From Oscillospiraceae bacterium (lineage in GTDB: Bacteria > Bacillota > Clostridia > Oscillospirales > Acutalibacteraceae), in contig SVNZ01000002.1 in the NCBI GenBank assembly GCA_015066595.1, positions 1 to 64,000 of the forward strand: DNA of 64,000 nucleotides, written 5' to 3'. Positions within the stretch are counted from its first letter, which is position 1; every line of letters starts with the position of its first letter. The translations under genes were made by a program, and so were the position numbers. This document shows, one piece after another, positions 41,899-50,759 of this stretch. Under the pieces are notes generated by a model. The model did not search any database, was not told where the DNA came from, and saw only the letters and a list, made by a program, of their open reading frames with translations.

Positions 41899-43431
41899 TT
41901 ACAGTAACGGTGAGAACACTTTCATAACCTCAGCAAAAACTCTGTCAACAACCTTGAGTGTTGCCCTCTTGTGAGATATTGCTTGCGATTTTGCGGCAGT
42001 AGTCTTAAAATCGTTTTTCATATCCATAATGCACTCGGTATTATACATCCACGCACCACATTCAAAGTGATGCACAAGTGAACGATAATCAAGGTTGATA
42101 GTACCACACACCGCAAATTTATCATCACACACAAAGCTCTTTGCATGGATAAAACCCGGGGTGTACTCATACACCTTTACGCCTGCTTCAATAAGCTTCT
42201 TGTAGTTTGACTGTGTCATACGAAAAACGAGCTTTTTATCAGGAATGTGAGGAGTGATGATTTTAACCTGGACTCCTCTGCGTGATGCGTTGCACATAGC
42301 GTTTAACAACTCTCTATCACAAATAAGATACGGAGTGCATATATACACATACTCTCTTGCACAGTTGAGCATATTTATATACACTGTTTTTCCGATGTCT
42401 TCAGTATCAATCGGGCTAGGTGAATCTCCAAACGGTATTACGTAGCCTTTGCCACAATCCCCACCTTTACTAAAAGCAAGATATTTTTCGCTATCAAGTT
42501 GTTTTTGGGTCTGCATATTCCAAATCGATAAGAAGAGTGCGGTCAGACTCTTTACAGCTTCACCTTCAATTTTCACTGCGGTATCTTTCCAGTGACCGTG
42601 TTTTTCTATAACATTGATATATTCATCAGCTAAATTTATGCCACCGGTGAAACCCACTTTTCCGTCAATAACAGTGATTTTTCTATGGTCACGGTTGTTA
42701 TGAATATGTGACAAAATCGGTTTGAATTTATTGCACGGAATACAGTGTATGCCTTCTTCACTGAGCTCTTTGTAGTAGTTATCAGGCAGCGTAGCAATAC
42801 ATCCAAGATCATCGTACAGCATATATACATCCACACCGTGGCTGACCTTATCTTTGAGCACCTTGTGGATACTGTCCCACATCACACCTTCTTGCACTAT
42901 AAAGTACTCTAAAAAGATAAAATGCTTGGCTTTTTTAAGCTCGTTCAAATAATCAGACAAAAAGTCCTCACCCAGCGGATAGTACGTAGTCTTTGATTTA
43001 TCAAAGACAGGCATTTTAGATGCACTGTACAAAAATCTGGCTTGAGCATATGCGTCAACATCAAGCTCCTTGAGCTTTTCGATATTGTTGGTCTGTTGCA
43101 TATATGGTCTCATTTTCTTTGCTGATTTTTCAAAGCGCTGATACTCCTTTTTGCTTGCCTTGTTGCTTGACAATAGCACAAACACCGCAGCTCCCACAAC
43201 AGGAAGCAAAAGCATAATAACAAGCCACGGGAGCTTGTTCTCGGGAATCTCGTCACGATTTAATATGTAAAGCAGAGTTACTATATAGAATATCCACGCA
43301 AGCACAGTTATAGGCCAGAAAGAATCCGCTACAACAGTAAATAAAACTATAAACAGAGCAAACTCAAGAAGTAAACACACTGCACCCAGAAAAAACCTTG
43401 AGCAAAGTATTTTCTTAATTTTATCAAGCAT
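41899..43431 (-). CDS. cls: Cardiolipin synthase (phospholipase D family)
   Basis: 510 residues. Two N-terminal membrane helices (about 12-60) and a short third (about 68-85) precede two PLD domains. The first HKD motif reads HRKITVIDGKVGFTGG; the second reads HAKSFVCDDKFAVCGTINLD. It condenses two phosphatidylglycerols into cardiolipin at the membrane. AAGGGG lies upstream of the ATG. Length and layout are normal for Firmicute Cls. Confidence 0.92.
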   Translation of the reverse strand: MLDKIKKILCSRFFLGAVCLLLEFALFIVLFTVVADSFWPITVLAWIFYIVTLLYILNRDEIPENKLPWLVIMLLLPVVGAAVFVLLSSNKASKKEYQRFEKSAKKMRPYMQQTNNIEKLKELDVDAYAQARFLYSASKMPVFDKSKTTYYPLGEDFLSDYLNELKKAKHFIFLEYFIVQEGVMWDSIHKVLKDKVSHGVDVYMLYDDLGCIATLPDNYYKELSEEGIHCIPCNKFKPILSHIHNNRDHRKITVIDGKVGFTGGINLADEYINVIEKHGHWKDTAVKIEGEAVKSLTALFLSIWNMQTQKQLDSEKYLAFSKGGDCGKGYVIPFGDSPSPIDTEDIGKTVYINMLNCAREYVYICTPYLICDRELLNAMCNASRRGVQVKIITPHIPDKKLVFRMTQSNYKKLIEAGVKVYEYTPGFIHAKSFVCDDKFAVCGTINLDYRSLVHHFECGAWMYNTECIMDMKNDFKTTAAKSQAISHKRATLKVVDRVFAEVMKVFSPLL

Positions 43432-43514
43432 ACCTTATCCCCTTACGGAAAAATATTTTACATTCTATATTATAAGATAACTTCTTTGTATTTACAACCT
43501 GAAAATAAAACAAA

Positions 43515-43542
43515 AAAGGCATCGTAAACCGATGCCTTTTCA
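43515..43542 (-). terminator. Terminator of phosphoesterase-dockerin gene
   Basis: AAAGGCATCG (43515-43524) pairs with CGATGCCTTT (43530-43539); minus strand continues TTTTG. Confidence 0.8.
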
Positions 43543-43558
43543 TATTACTTATTGATTA

Positions 43559-45814
43559 TTATCCACCATAGGTATAAGTGTTGCACAGATATTTACCACC
43601 GGACTGAGTTGTTGTGTAGAAACCCTCGTTGTTTGTGTTAGAAAGTGCGAGGTCAACTGTCTGGGAACTACCGTTGTTGAAGATGATGTTAGAGTACTTG
43701 CCGGTCTCAAGTGTAATCTTGTACACTTTTTGTCCCATATCGTTAGTCTCAACAAAAGTCATCTCTTCACCCGGCCATGCTACCTTTGGTGTAGAACCGG
43801 TCCATACATAAGCATTGACTTTTGACCAGTTAGGAACGTTTGTAAAGTAAACGTCGATTGTATCACCTGTTGCAGCACCTATTGCCTCTAAGATACCAAT
43901 AAAATCAGCGTGTGCAGCACTCAGCTTATCATAAGCTGTCTGTGACTTATCGCCTGATTTTTCAAGCTCTTTGACACATTTTTTAAGTGCCTGATACTGG
44001 TCAAATGATGAGTAAGGATAGTATTTAGACAAATCACTCTTAGCTGTTGAAAGAAGTGATGTTACATCGCCTGCTGAAATTGCAGCAACAGACTTTGCGC
44101 TCTTTTCCTCTGCAGGGAACTTTTCAGTAAGTCCCGCAAGATGACGCTGGATATATGTAGCATCTGTGATGGTTATTTTTCCGTCTCCGTCTACATCAGC
44201 ATTTGCTATCTGTTCACCATAAAGAGATGCAATCAAAGCAAGATGACGCTGGATATGTGTGGCATCAATAATTTCGATCTTACCATTAAGATCTATATCA
44301 CCATAAAATACCGGAGGTTCTGTTGGCTCTGTAGGCTCTGTCTCAGGTACGGTTGGTTCTGTCTCAGGCTCAGTCGGCTGTGTTTCAGGCTCAGTCGGCT
44401 GTGTCTCAGGCTCAGTTGGTTTTGTTTCTGGTTCAGTTGGTTGTGTAGGCTGTACTGAAGTAGAGTTAGGGATGATGTATGTACAGTCAGGCATAATCTC
44501 GTTGTGATATAAGTTTGCACCGTTAAAGATGATGCAATCTTCATATACATCAACAATATAACCTTCGCTCATGCCGAGCACTGCAGTTCTGTCAACAGAA
44601 CCGTTCACAAGACGTCTTACACCACCGATAGCACTGTTATGCATCATAACAGCAGAAGTACCGTTGTTGTCAGAATAGTTAAGGTGAGCGCCAAGCTCGA
44701 GGTGAGTATGACCTGTAACGATAACACATTTTTTATATGTTTCCATCAGCTTGATAAATCTTGCAGTACTTGTCTGTGATTTTTTCATACCAAGGTCGTA
44801 GTAGTATGGTGAAGTTGCTTTATCACCACTACCCCATCCTTCGACATTACAATGCTCCATAATAAAGATGTTCTTACCATCATCTTTATATTTCTTGAGG
44901 AGTCCCTCAAGCCAATCAAGCTGAGCTGTAGTAAACTGTTGACCCTGATTCGAATAGAAACCGCCCTCTTGAGCCATAAAGATGAAGTGGTCACCTGTTA
45001 CAGGCTCTGTCATTTCGAAGTAAGCTTTATTAGCTTTGATGCTTGCAGCGTTTGAGTCGATACCTGTGCCCATAACAAAAGGCTTGTTGAGTACAGGGTC
45101 AGAACCCTTCCAGTTTACGTGAACATCGTGGTTACCGTTAGCTTCCCAAACAGGGTTCACAAAAGAAGAATCAGCAAGAATCTTCTGATATCTCTGATAC
45201 TCAGCAGCGTAAGTCACACCACCATTTTGGTCATTTACGATATCACCTGAAGCAACAAGAAAGCTCACTCCTCTTTGAGTAAAAGTTTCGAGAGCCTTAG
45301 CCCAGTGAGTTTCATCATGAGGATAAGAACCTGAACCGTATGAATCGTTAGCTATCTGAGGGTCGGAAAAAGCACCGAAAGAATAGATAGCGGTTGTGTC
45401 GCTAAGTCTCTTATTAGCTGGGATAGCGTATGTACTAGCAGCATTAGAAACGTTTTTGTTAGTAGGTGTTGAACTTGACTTGATAGCGATAATCTGTGTT
45501 GCTTTTGGTGGAATCGCTGTGTGGTCAAGCATCTTGTATGTACCTGTGCCCGAAGATACGTTGAGTGTTGCAATCTGTCTGTATCCATCAAGAGCCTTTG
45601 TAGAATCAGCCCAGTACAGATAATAGTTTCCTGCAGCAGAGCTTTCGTTTACCGTAAGGCTGATAGTACCCTCTGCAAAACCCGCTTTTGTTGCCTCATC
45701 ACCTGTGAAGCTGTAGCTAAGTGTAATTGGGCTTGCAGCAAACGCCGGTACAGAAAACACAAGAGCAGACATAGCGATAAGTATCGCAAGTGTGATAGCA
45801 AGTGTCTTTTTCAT
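43559..45814 (-). CDS. Secreted metallophosphoesterase / dockerin / CBM26-like protein
   Basis: 751 residues. Signal peptide (1-27), a beta-sandwich N-terminal domain (about 30-135), and a calcineurin-like phosphoesterase domain (about 143-455) with the metal motifs FSDPQ, SGDIVND, GNHDVH and VTGHTHLE. A linker of PTEPETQ repeats (about 463-500) leads to an internal dockerin (GDIDLNGKIEIIDATHIQR, DVDGDGKITITDATYIQR), a helical FIVAR-like segment (about 580-645) and a C-terminal CBM26-like module (VYFTNVPNWSKVNAYVW, AWPGEEMT, IIFNNGSSQTVD). It joins a phosphatase, a scaffold tag and starch binding. GGAGG precedes the ATG. Confidence 0.87.
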   Translation of the reverse strand: MKKTLAITLAILIAMSALVFSVPAFAASPITLSYSFTGDEATKAGFAEGTISLTVNESSAAGNYYLYWADSTKALDGYRQIATLNVSSGTGTYKMLDHTAIPPKATQIIAIKSSSTPTNKNVSNAASTYAIPANKRLSDTTAIYSFGAFSDPQIANDSYGSGSYPHDETHWAKALETFTQRGVSFLVASGDIVNDQNGGVTYAAEYQRYQKILADSSFVNPVWEANGNHDVHVNWKGSDPVLNKPFVMGTGIDSNAASIKANKAYFEMTEPVTGDHFIFMAQEGGFYSNQGQQFTTAQLDWLEGLLKKYKDDGKNIFIMEHCNVEGWGSGDKATSPYYYDLGMKKSQTSTARFIKLMETYKKCVIVTGHTHLELGAHLNYSDNNGTSAVMMHNSAIGGVRRLVNGSVDRTAVLGMSEGYIVDVYEDCIIFNGANLYHNEIMPDCTYIIPNSTSVQPTQPTEPETKPTEPETQPTEPETQPTEPETEPTVPETEPTEPTEPPVFYGDIDLNGKIEIIDATHIQRHLALIASLYGEQIANADVDGDGKITITDATYIQRHLAGLTEKFPAEEKSAKSVAAISAGDVTSLLSTAKSDLSKYYPYSSFDQYQALKKCVKELEKSGDKSQTAYDKLSAAHADFIGILEAIGAATGDTIDVYFTNVPNWSKVNAYVWTGSTPKVAWPGEEMTFVETNDMGQKVYKITLETGKYSNIIFNNGSSQTVDLALSNTNNEGFYTTTQSGGKYLCNTYTYGG

Positions 45815-46079
45815 GCTAAATCCTCCAATTCAAAAAAATCCTAAAATCATAAAAAATGTTGCTTTACCCTAGTTCAAAAAAACACAAAAAGCAAAGTCCC
45901 ACTTCAACATATAAGATTATACCATACTTTTCATATAAAATAAAGCATTTTTGTAAAATAAATTAGTACAAATATGCAAATTTTTTTACACAAATCTCTT
46001 TACTTTTGAAATCTGCTGTGATATACTAGCTATATCTATTAGTAGGTTAAACATCATATATATTATTGGAGGAATTATT

Positions 46080-46304
46080 ATGAAGAAGGTTATTGCGATT
46101 GCTTTGGTTGCTGTTATGATGCTCTTTATGTGCTCTGTATCAGCTTTCGCTGAAATCAGCCCTACTGCTAAGCCAAGTACTGACAGCTCAAGCGGATCTT
46201 CAACATCACCACAGACTGGTGACAGCGCAGTTCTTTTTGGCACATTCGGACTTTTGATGGCTGCTGCTGCTTCATGTTTTGCTGTTAAGAAAATCAAAGA
46301 GTAA
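46080..46304 (+). CDS. Minimal sortase substrate (signal peptide plus SPQTGD sorting signal)
   Basis: Only 74 residues: a signal peptide (1-25), a Ser/Thr/Pro-rich spacer of about 18 residues, then SPQTGD followed by a hydrophobic helix (VLFGTFGLLMAAAASCF) and a basic tail (KKIKE). This is a complete sorting signal with almost no mature protein. TTGGAGGAATT gives a strong ribosome-binding site. A class B sortase gene lies 229 bp downstream in the same direction. It could be a very short wall-anchored peptide or a remnant of a longer surface protein. Confidence 0.75.
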   Translation: MKKVIAIALVAVMMLFMCSVSAFAEISPTAKPSTDSSSGSSTSPQTGDSAVLFGTFGLLMAAAASCFAVKKIKE

Positions 46305-46319
46305 TTTTAGCAAAAAGCA

Positions 46320-46350
46320 AGCTCCGTTTTTTCGGAGCTTTTCTTTTTTT
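46320..46350 (+). terminator. Intrinsic terminator
   Basis: AGCTCCG (46320-46326) pairs with CGGAGCT (46333-46339), then a T-rich run. Confidence 0.8.
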
Positions 46351-46408
46351 GTATCTGAATTATTCTACGTTTTCGCTGTGGATGATGGGATAAAAGCAGA
46401 CTTATTTT

Positions 46409-46436
46409 AAGCCGCTGTTTTTAGCGGCTTTTTTCT
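46409..46436 (+). terminator. Second hairpin with T-run
   Basis: AAGCCGCT (46409-46416) pairs with AGCGGCTT (46423-46430), then TTTTT. Confidence 0.65.
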
Positions 46437-46460
46437 ATCTATCCCTGATGTTCTACTTAA

Positions 46461-46489
46461 TTGACATTAACTGTGTGATTATGTATAAT
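46461..46489 (+). promoter_or_regulatory. Consensus promoter of sortase-LCP operon
   Basis: TTGACA (46461-46466), 17 bp, TATAAT (46484-46489): a full sigma-A consensus. Confidence 0.88.
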
Positions 46490-46532
46490 TATTGTGTATA
46501 ATTTTATATAATTTAAACTTTCGAGGACTATT

Positions 46533-47381
46533 ATGAAAAAGAAAAATGCAAGCAAAGTTATCTGGAGTATTATCCTTGTTATTTCGATACTCGTATGTTT
46601 GTTGTGTGCGGGATATTTAGTTAAGTACTTTTTCTTAGATACCACCACTCCAATAATCAGAACAAGCGAAACCACTGCTACTACTTCTTCACAACAGGAA
46701 GAAACTGCTGAGGTTGAAACTGAAGCCCCAACTACTTTAGATATTCCGGCTCAGCGTTACGCCGAAGATGTTGCTTCACTCCCTGAAGACGATTTTGTCA
46801 ACTTTGAAGAGCTGATGGAGATAAATCCGGACATCTATGCGTGGATATACATCCCGAACACCAACGTCGACAACCCGGTTGCTCAAAGCGCAGAAGGTGT
46901 TGATGACAGCTTTTATCTTTCTCACAATGTGTATAAAAACTACCAATTCTCAGGCACAGTTTATACTGAAAAGAAAAACAAACGCGACTTTACTGACCCT
47001 GTTACGGTTCTTTACGGACACAATATGCTCAACGGAAGTATGTTCGCTTCGCTTCATAATTTCAACGATAAAACTTTCTTTGATAATAACAACACTATCT
47101 TTGTTTTCACAAAAGACAAGGTCTTCACCTATCTTATATATTCAGCTTACCAGTATGACGACAGACATATCCTCAACTCTTTTGATATGTCCGATAACTC
47201 AAGTTTCAGACAGTATCTTGATTCTACATTAGTTGAGCGTCCATACTATTGCAATGTGCGAGAAGGTATTGAGCTGAGCGAAGATGACCGCATCATTACT
47301 CTGAGCACCTGTATGAATGGCGGGGGTAATGTAAGATACCTTGTACAGGGGGTTTTAGTTAATGAACAACAATCAGAATAA
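46533..47381 (+). CDS. Class B sortase
   Basis: 282 residues with an N-terminal membrane anchor (about 9-33), a Thr/Glu linker, and a sortase B domain: IYAWIYIPNTNVDNPVAQ, YGHNM with the catalytic His, TLSTC with the catalytic Cys, and VRYLVQG with the Arg. It cleaves a sorting motif of exported proteins and joins them to peptidoglycan or each other. The adjacent SPQTGD protein is a candidate substrate. The 3' end overlaps the LCP gene by 20 bp. Confidence 0.9.
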   Translation: MKKKNASKVIWSIILVISILVCLLCAGYLVKYFFLDTTTPIIRTSETTATTSSQQEETAEVETEAPTTLDIPAQRYAEDVASLPEDDFVNFEELMEINPDIYAWIYIPNTNVDNPVAQSAEGVDDSFYLSHNVYKNYQFSGTVYTEKKNKRDFTDPVTVLYGHNMLNGSMFASLHNFNDKTFFDNNNTIFVFTKDKVFTYLIYSAYQYDDRHILNSFDMSDNSSFRQYLDSTLVERPYYCNVREGIELSEDDRIITLSTCMNGGGNVRYLVQGVLVNEQQSE

Positions 47382-48633
47382 CGAACTAAATCGACAAAAC
47401 CTTGAAAACAAAGATTTCCTCGAAAATGCAAAAAAAGTCCCACAGGAATCAGTTGACTTTGTCCTTCCTCAAAACAGAGAAAAAAAGCGTCATTATAAAA
47501 CCCACTCCAAGAATATGACCTTTGAGGAAAAGCAAGCTGAATCCCTTGATTTTATTTTTGCAACACCGCATAACAAAAAGAAAAAAAGGAAGAAAAAGGC
47601 TCTAAAGTCATTTGGTATTGTGATGAGCGTTATCGCTTCTATCCTCGTTTTATGTGTATTGACTCTCTTTATTTTTAATCAAATCGGCAAGTCCGCTATG
47701 CACAACTACGAAGATATGACCATTGAACCGTCTCCGGATATAGCGAGCCTCGAATCCGTTGAAGATCAAGGTAAAACTATCATATACAATAATCACACAT
47801 ACAAATTCAACGAGAAAGTTGCATCTGTTGTGCTGATGGGAATCGACACAAGAGACCCCCAGTATGTACCTTCAGTTGTGGGTACAGGCGGACAGGCTGA
47901 CGCTATTTACATAGCGGTTATGGATACATCTAACAAAAAGGTAACCATACTCGGCGTATCCAGAGATACTATGGTTGATGTAAATGTCTACAACGAAAGC
48001 GGTGGCTTCGTAAACACAGATTCTATGCAGATTTGTTTATCCTATGCATATGGTGATTCAAAGCACTCAAGCTGCGAAAACACTATCACAAGCTTGGAGC
48101 GTCTGTTCTACGGTATTCAGTTTGATACATACTTTTCTTTGAACATTCCGGCTATCGAAACTCTAAACGACGCTGTAGGCGGTGTGACTGTTACAACAGA
48201 ATCCGAATTCTACTCACACAGCGAAAATCGCACTATCAGTGCGGGTGAAACCACCACTTTGTACGGACGCGATGCATCACAGTTTTTGCGTACAAGAGAC
48301 ATTGAAGAGCTCAAATCAAACAGTGACCGTATGAGTAGACACATAACCTATATGACCGCGTTTTTATCACAGGTATGGAGCTCTGTAAAAAGCGACCCTA
48401 CCACTGTTGTGGACCTGTACAACACTGTCGATGACAACTCAACCACCAACCTCACTCCTGCAAAAATGACATATCTTGCATCGACCGCTATCTCTGGTAT
48501 CGATTCTTATAAAGAAATCGAATTCATTAATGTACCCGGTAGTATAAAAAAAGGCGAATATGCAGAATTTTATGCTGACGAAGACGGTCTTATGGAACTT
48601 ATACTTGATACTTTCTACATACAGGTAGCATAA
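47362..48633 (+). CDS. LytR-CpsA-Psr (LCP) family glycopolymer transferase
   Basis: 423 residues: a long basic cytosolic N-terminus (about 1-78), one membrane helix (about 80-105) and an extracellular LCP domain (VVLMGIDTRD, ILGVSRDTMVDV, FLRTRDIEELKSNSDRMSRH with the conserved Arg/Asp set). LCP enzymes attach teichoic acids or other glycopolymers to peptidoglycan. It overlaps the sortase gene, so translation is coupled, joining polymer attachment with protein anchoring. Confidence 0.9.
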   Translation: MNNNQNNELNRQNLENKDFLENAKKVPQESVDFVLPQNREKKRHYKTHSKNMTFEEKQAESLDFIFATPHNKKKKRKKKALKSFGIVMSVIASILVLCVLTLFIFNQIGKSAMHNYEDMTIEPSPDIASLESVEDQGKTIIYNNHTYKFNEKVASVVLMGIDTRDPQYVPSVVGTGGQADAIYIAVMDTSNKKVTILGVSRDTMVDVNVYNESGGFVNTDSMQICLSYAYGDSKHSSCENTITSLERLFYGIQFDTYFSLNIPAIETLNDAVGGVTVTTESEFYSHSENRTISAGETTTLYGRDASQFLRTRDIEELKSNSDRMSRHITYMTAFLSQVWSSVKSDPTTVVDLYNTVDDNSTTNLTPAKMTYLASTAISGIDSYKEIEFINVPGSIKKGEYAEFYADEDGLMELILDTFYIQVA

Positions 48634-48636
48634 AAA

Positions 48637-48666
48637 AACCGCTGATTTACATCAGCGGTTTTTTGT
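48637..48666. terminator. Bidirectional terminator
   Basis: AACCGCTGAT (48637-48646) pairs with ATCAGCGGTT (48651-48660), T-run on the right, A-run on the left. Confidence 0.87.
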
Positions 48667-48678
48667 ATTGTTTATAAA

Positions 48679-49557
48679 CTAAATTTTTCTTATCTCGGAT
48701 ATCTGTGGCAACTCATGGTATATCTTCACGTACTCACTCGGTGCACACCCGTAAACGCTCTTGAACACAGCGATAAAGGACTTAACGCTAGGAAAACCGT
48801 TTGCAAGAGCCGCGTGGGTTTCGCTATCGTTGTTGTTCTGGATGTCAAGCAGAGCATTTTCAAGTCGCACCAGATTAAGATAATTCTTAAAAGTCTTTCG
48901 TGTGCTCTGTCTGAAATAGCGTGAAAAATATGTAGGAGTAAGTCCAACGTAAGATGAAATATCGTCAAGACTGATTTTTTCTCTGAAATTCTCCTTAATA
49001 AAATCGATGGCTTTCTTTGCATACTCGAGATCATCAGTAGGCTCGTGTGGAGATATAACCTCTTTCTTGACTCTGCATTTTGTAAAAAGAATAGTCATTA
49101 TCTGAATCATCGCACAAGCAATCTTCAAGTCTGAAAAATCGCTCTTATTCTCAACCTCAAAAACAATAGCTTTAAGCAACTGTCCGATACGCTGTTTTGC
49201 CTGCTCATTTTTGTCTACGTCGAGCTTATAATTTTCGTAGTCAGGAAAGTAAGCTTTGATGTAGTTATACGAAAACAATACAACAAGGTACTTCACCTTT
49301 TCGTCAGGATACTTTCCACAGGTCTGGTGCACATCTTCACTGTTCACAAGAATATACTCGCCATCAGAAATATCTCTGTCAGCGTTGTTCTGCATAGTCC
49401 ACATTCTGCCTCTGACGATATAGTCAATCTCCAAATTTTTGTGCCAATGCTTATTAGTAAAGCATTCGCTACCCGGCTTTTCGTACAGCATTACCTTGCC
49501 CGGTAAATTGTTGTCCGCAGTAACTATTTCATATTTGCAACGGTAACCGTTTGCCAT
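48679..49557 (-). CDS. AraC-family transcriptional regulator
   Basis: 292 residues. An N-terminal cupin-like sensing domain (KHWHKNLEIDYIVRGRMW, DGEYILVNSEDVHQ) precedes a C-terminal double HTH domain (ISLDDISSYVGLTPTYFSRYFRQ and AALANGFPSVKSFIAVFKSVYGCAPSEY). Such proteins often activate sugar-use genes, but no clear target lies next to it. It is divergent from the MBL-fold lipoprotein gene, 125 bp away. Confidence 0.9.
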   Translation of the reverse strand: MANGYRCKYEIVTADNNLPGKVMLYEKPGSECFTNKHWHKNLEIDYIVRGRMWTMQNNADRDISDGEYILVNSEDVHQTCGKYPDEKVKYLVVLFSYNYIKAYFPDYENYKLDVDKNEQAKQRIGQLLKAIVFEVENKSDFSDLKIACAMIQIMTILFTKCRVKKEVISPHEPTDDLEYAKKAIDFIKENFREKISLDDISSYVGLTPTYFSRYFRQSTRKTFKNYLNLVRLENALLDIQNNNDSETHAALANGFPSVKSFIAVFKSVYGCAPSEYVKIYHELPQISEIRKI

Positions 49558-49626
49558 AAAATCACCCCGTTTGATATATTATAGCACATTTTTATGATGT
49601 TTGCAAATTTTATCCTGAAACAAGTG

Positions 49627-49655
49627 TTGAAAAGCATTTTTAGTTAGTGTATATT
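49627..49655 (+). promoter_or_regulatory. Promoter of MBL-fold lipoprotein gene
   Basis: TTGAAA (49627-49632), 17 bp, TATATT (49650-49655). Confidence 0.7.
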
Positions 49656-49682
49656 ATTTAGTATAAAGCTCGGAGGTCTGTT

Positions 49683-50750
49683 ATGAAAAAGAAGATTTTA
49701 TCACTTTGTATATGTTTTACGATGATAATATCACTGTGTTCATGTTCGTTTGTGACAGTTCAATCACCTTATATAAATGATGATGGTGCACTCCTTGTGC
49801 ACTACATTGATGTAGGTCAAGGCGATAGTGTTTTGCTTGAGTCCAACAACGACTTCGTGCTTATCGACGCAGGTGAAGTCGAATATGGAAAATCTGTTTG
49901 TGACTATTTAAAAAGCAGAGGTGTCACTTCCCTTGACTATGTCATAGCTACCCACCCGCATTCAGACCATTGTGGTGGCTTGGCTGAAGTTTTGAAGACC
50001 TTTGAGACCGATAATTTCATCACAGTAGAAACTGACCAACAAACTAAAACTTGGCTCAATGTTCTGTATGCTGTAAGGGACAGCAACGCAAATTATATCG
50101 ATGCGAAAGTATCTTCTACCTACGCTTTCGGCGAAGCGACTTTTGAAATAATGGGACCATACAGCACCAATTACGATAACTATAACGACTACTCTGTTGT
50201 TGTCAAAGCAACCTGCGGTGCCACCTCTTTTCTATTCACTGGTGACGCTGAAAAAGCAGCCGAAAAAGAGCTGCTTTCTCACAATGCCGAACTTAAAGCA
50301 GATGTGCTCAAAGTCGGTCATCATGGTTCGTACACATCAACTTGCAACGAATTTTTATCCGCTATTGATCCCACATATGCAGTCATCTCTTGTGGCAAAA
50401 ACAATGACCACGGTCATCCTCACAAAGAGACTATAAATAAGCTTGATGACAGAGGTATCTTAACATATCGTACAGATGAGCTTGGTACAATAATAGCCTC
50501 ATCTGATAAAAATAGTGTGAAATTTCACTTTGCTAAAGAAACTGTCCAAAATAAAACAGAAAGCAAAGATGACAGCAACACAAATGATGATTCAAAAAGC
50601 TCCTATATTGGTAACTCCAACAGCAAAAAGTTTCACCTGAGCTCTTGTGACGGAGCATCTGATATGAAAGAACAAAACAAAGTCTATTTTAACAGCAAAG
50701 AAGAAGCTCAGAGTAACGGTTACACACCGTGCAAAAACTGCAATCCATAA
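49683..50750 (+). CDS. ComEC-like MBL-fold hydrolase lipoprotein with C-terminal Cys-rich module
   Basis: 355 residues: a lipoprotein signal (ISLCSCSF), then a metallo-beta-lactamase fold domain like the C-terminal part of ComEC (VHYIDVGQGDSVLLES, ATHPHSDHCGGL with metal ligands, LFTGDAEKAAEKEL, VGHHGSYTST). After a Ser/Asp linker a module of about 50 residues follows with KKFHLSSC and GYTPCKNC, resembling an Ada-type metal-binding fold. It probably degrades nucleic acid or phosphodiesters outside the cell. GGAGG precedes the ATG. Confidence 0.87.
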   Translation: MKKKILSLCICFTMIISLCSCSFVTVQSPYINDDGALLVHYIDVGQGDSVLLESNNDFVLIDAGEVEYGKSVCDYLKSRGVTSLDYVIATHPHSDHCGGLAEVLKTFETDNFITVETDQQTKTWLNVLYAVRDSNANYIDAKVSSTYAFGEATFEIMGPYSTNYDNYNDYSVVVKATCGATSFLFTGDAEKAAEKELLSHNAELKADVLKVGHHGSYTSTCNEFLSAIDPTYAVISCGKNNDHGHPHKETINKLDDRGILTYRTDELGTIIASSDKNSVKFHFAKETVQNKTESKDDSNTNDDSKSSYIGNSNSKKFHLSSCDGASDMKEQNKVYFNSKEEAQSNGYTPCKNCNP

Positions 50751-50759
50751 AGGTGATTT

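Noticed and set aside
44298-44460. DNA repeat array or minisatellite
   Set aside because: It encodes the Pro/Thr/Glu linker of the phosphoesterase; the repeat is a protein linker, as is the PTEK repeat at 38050-38100.
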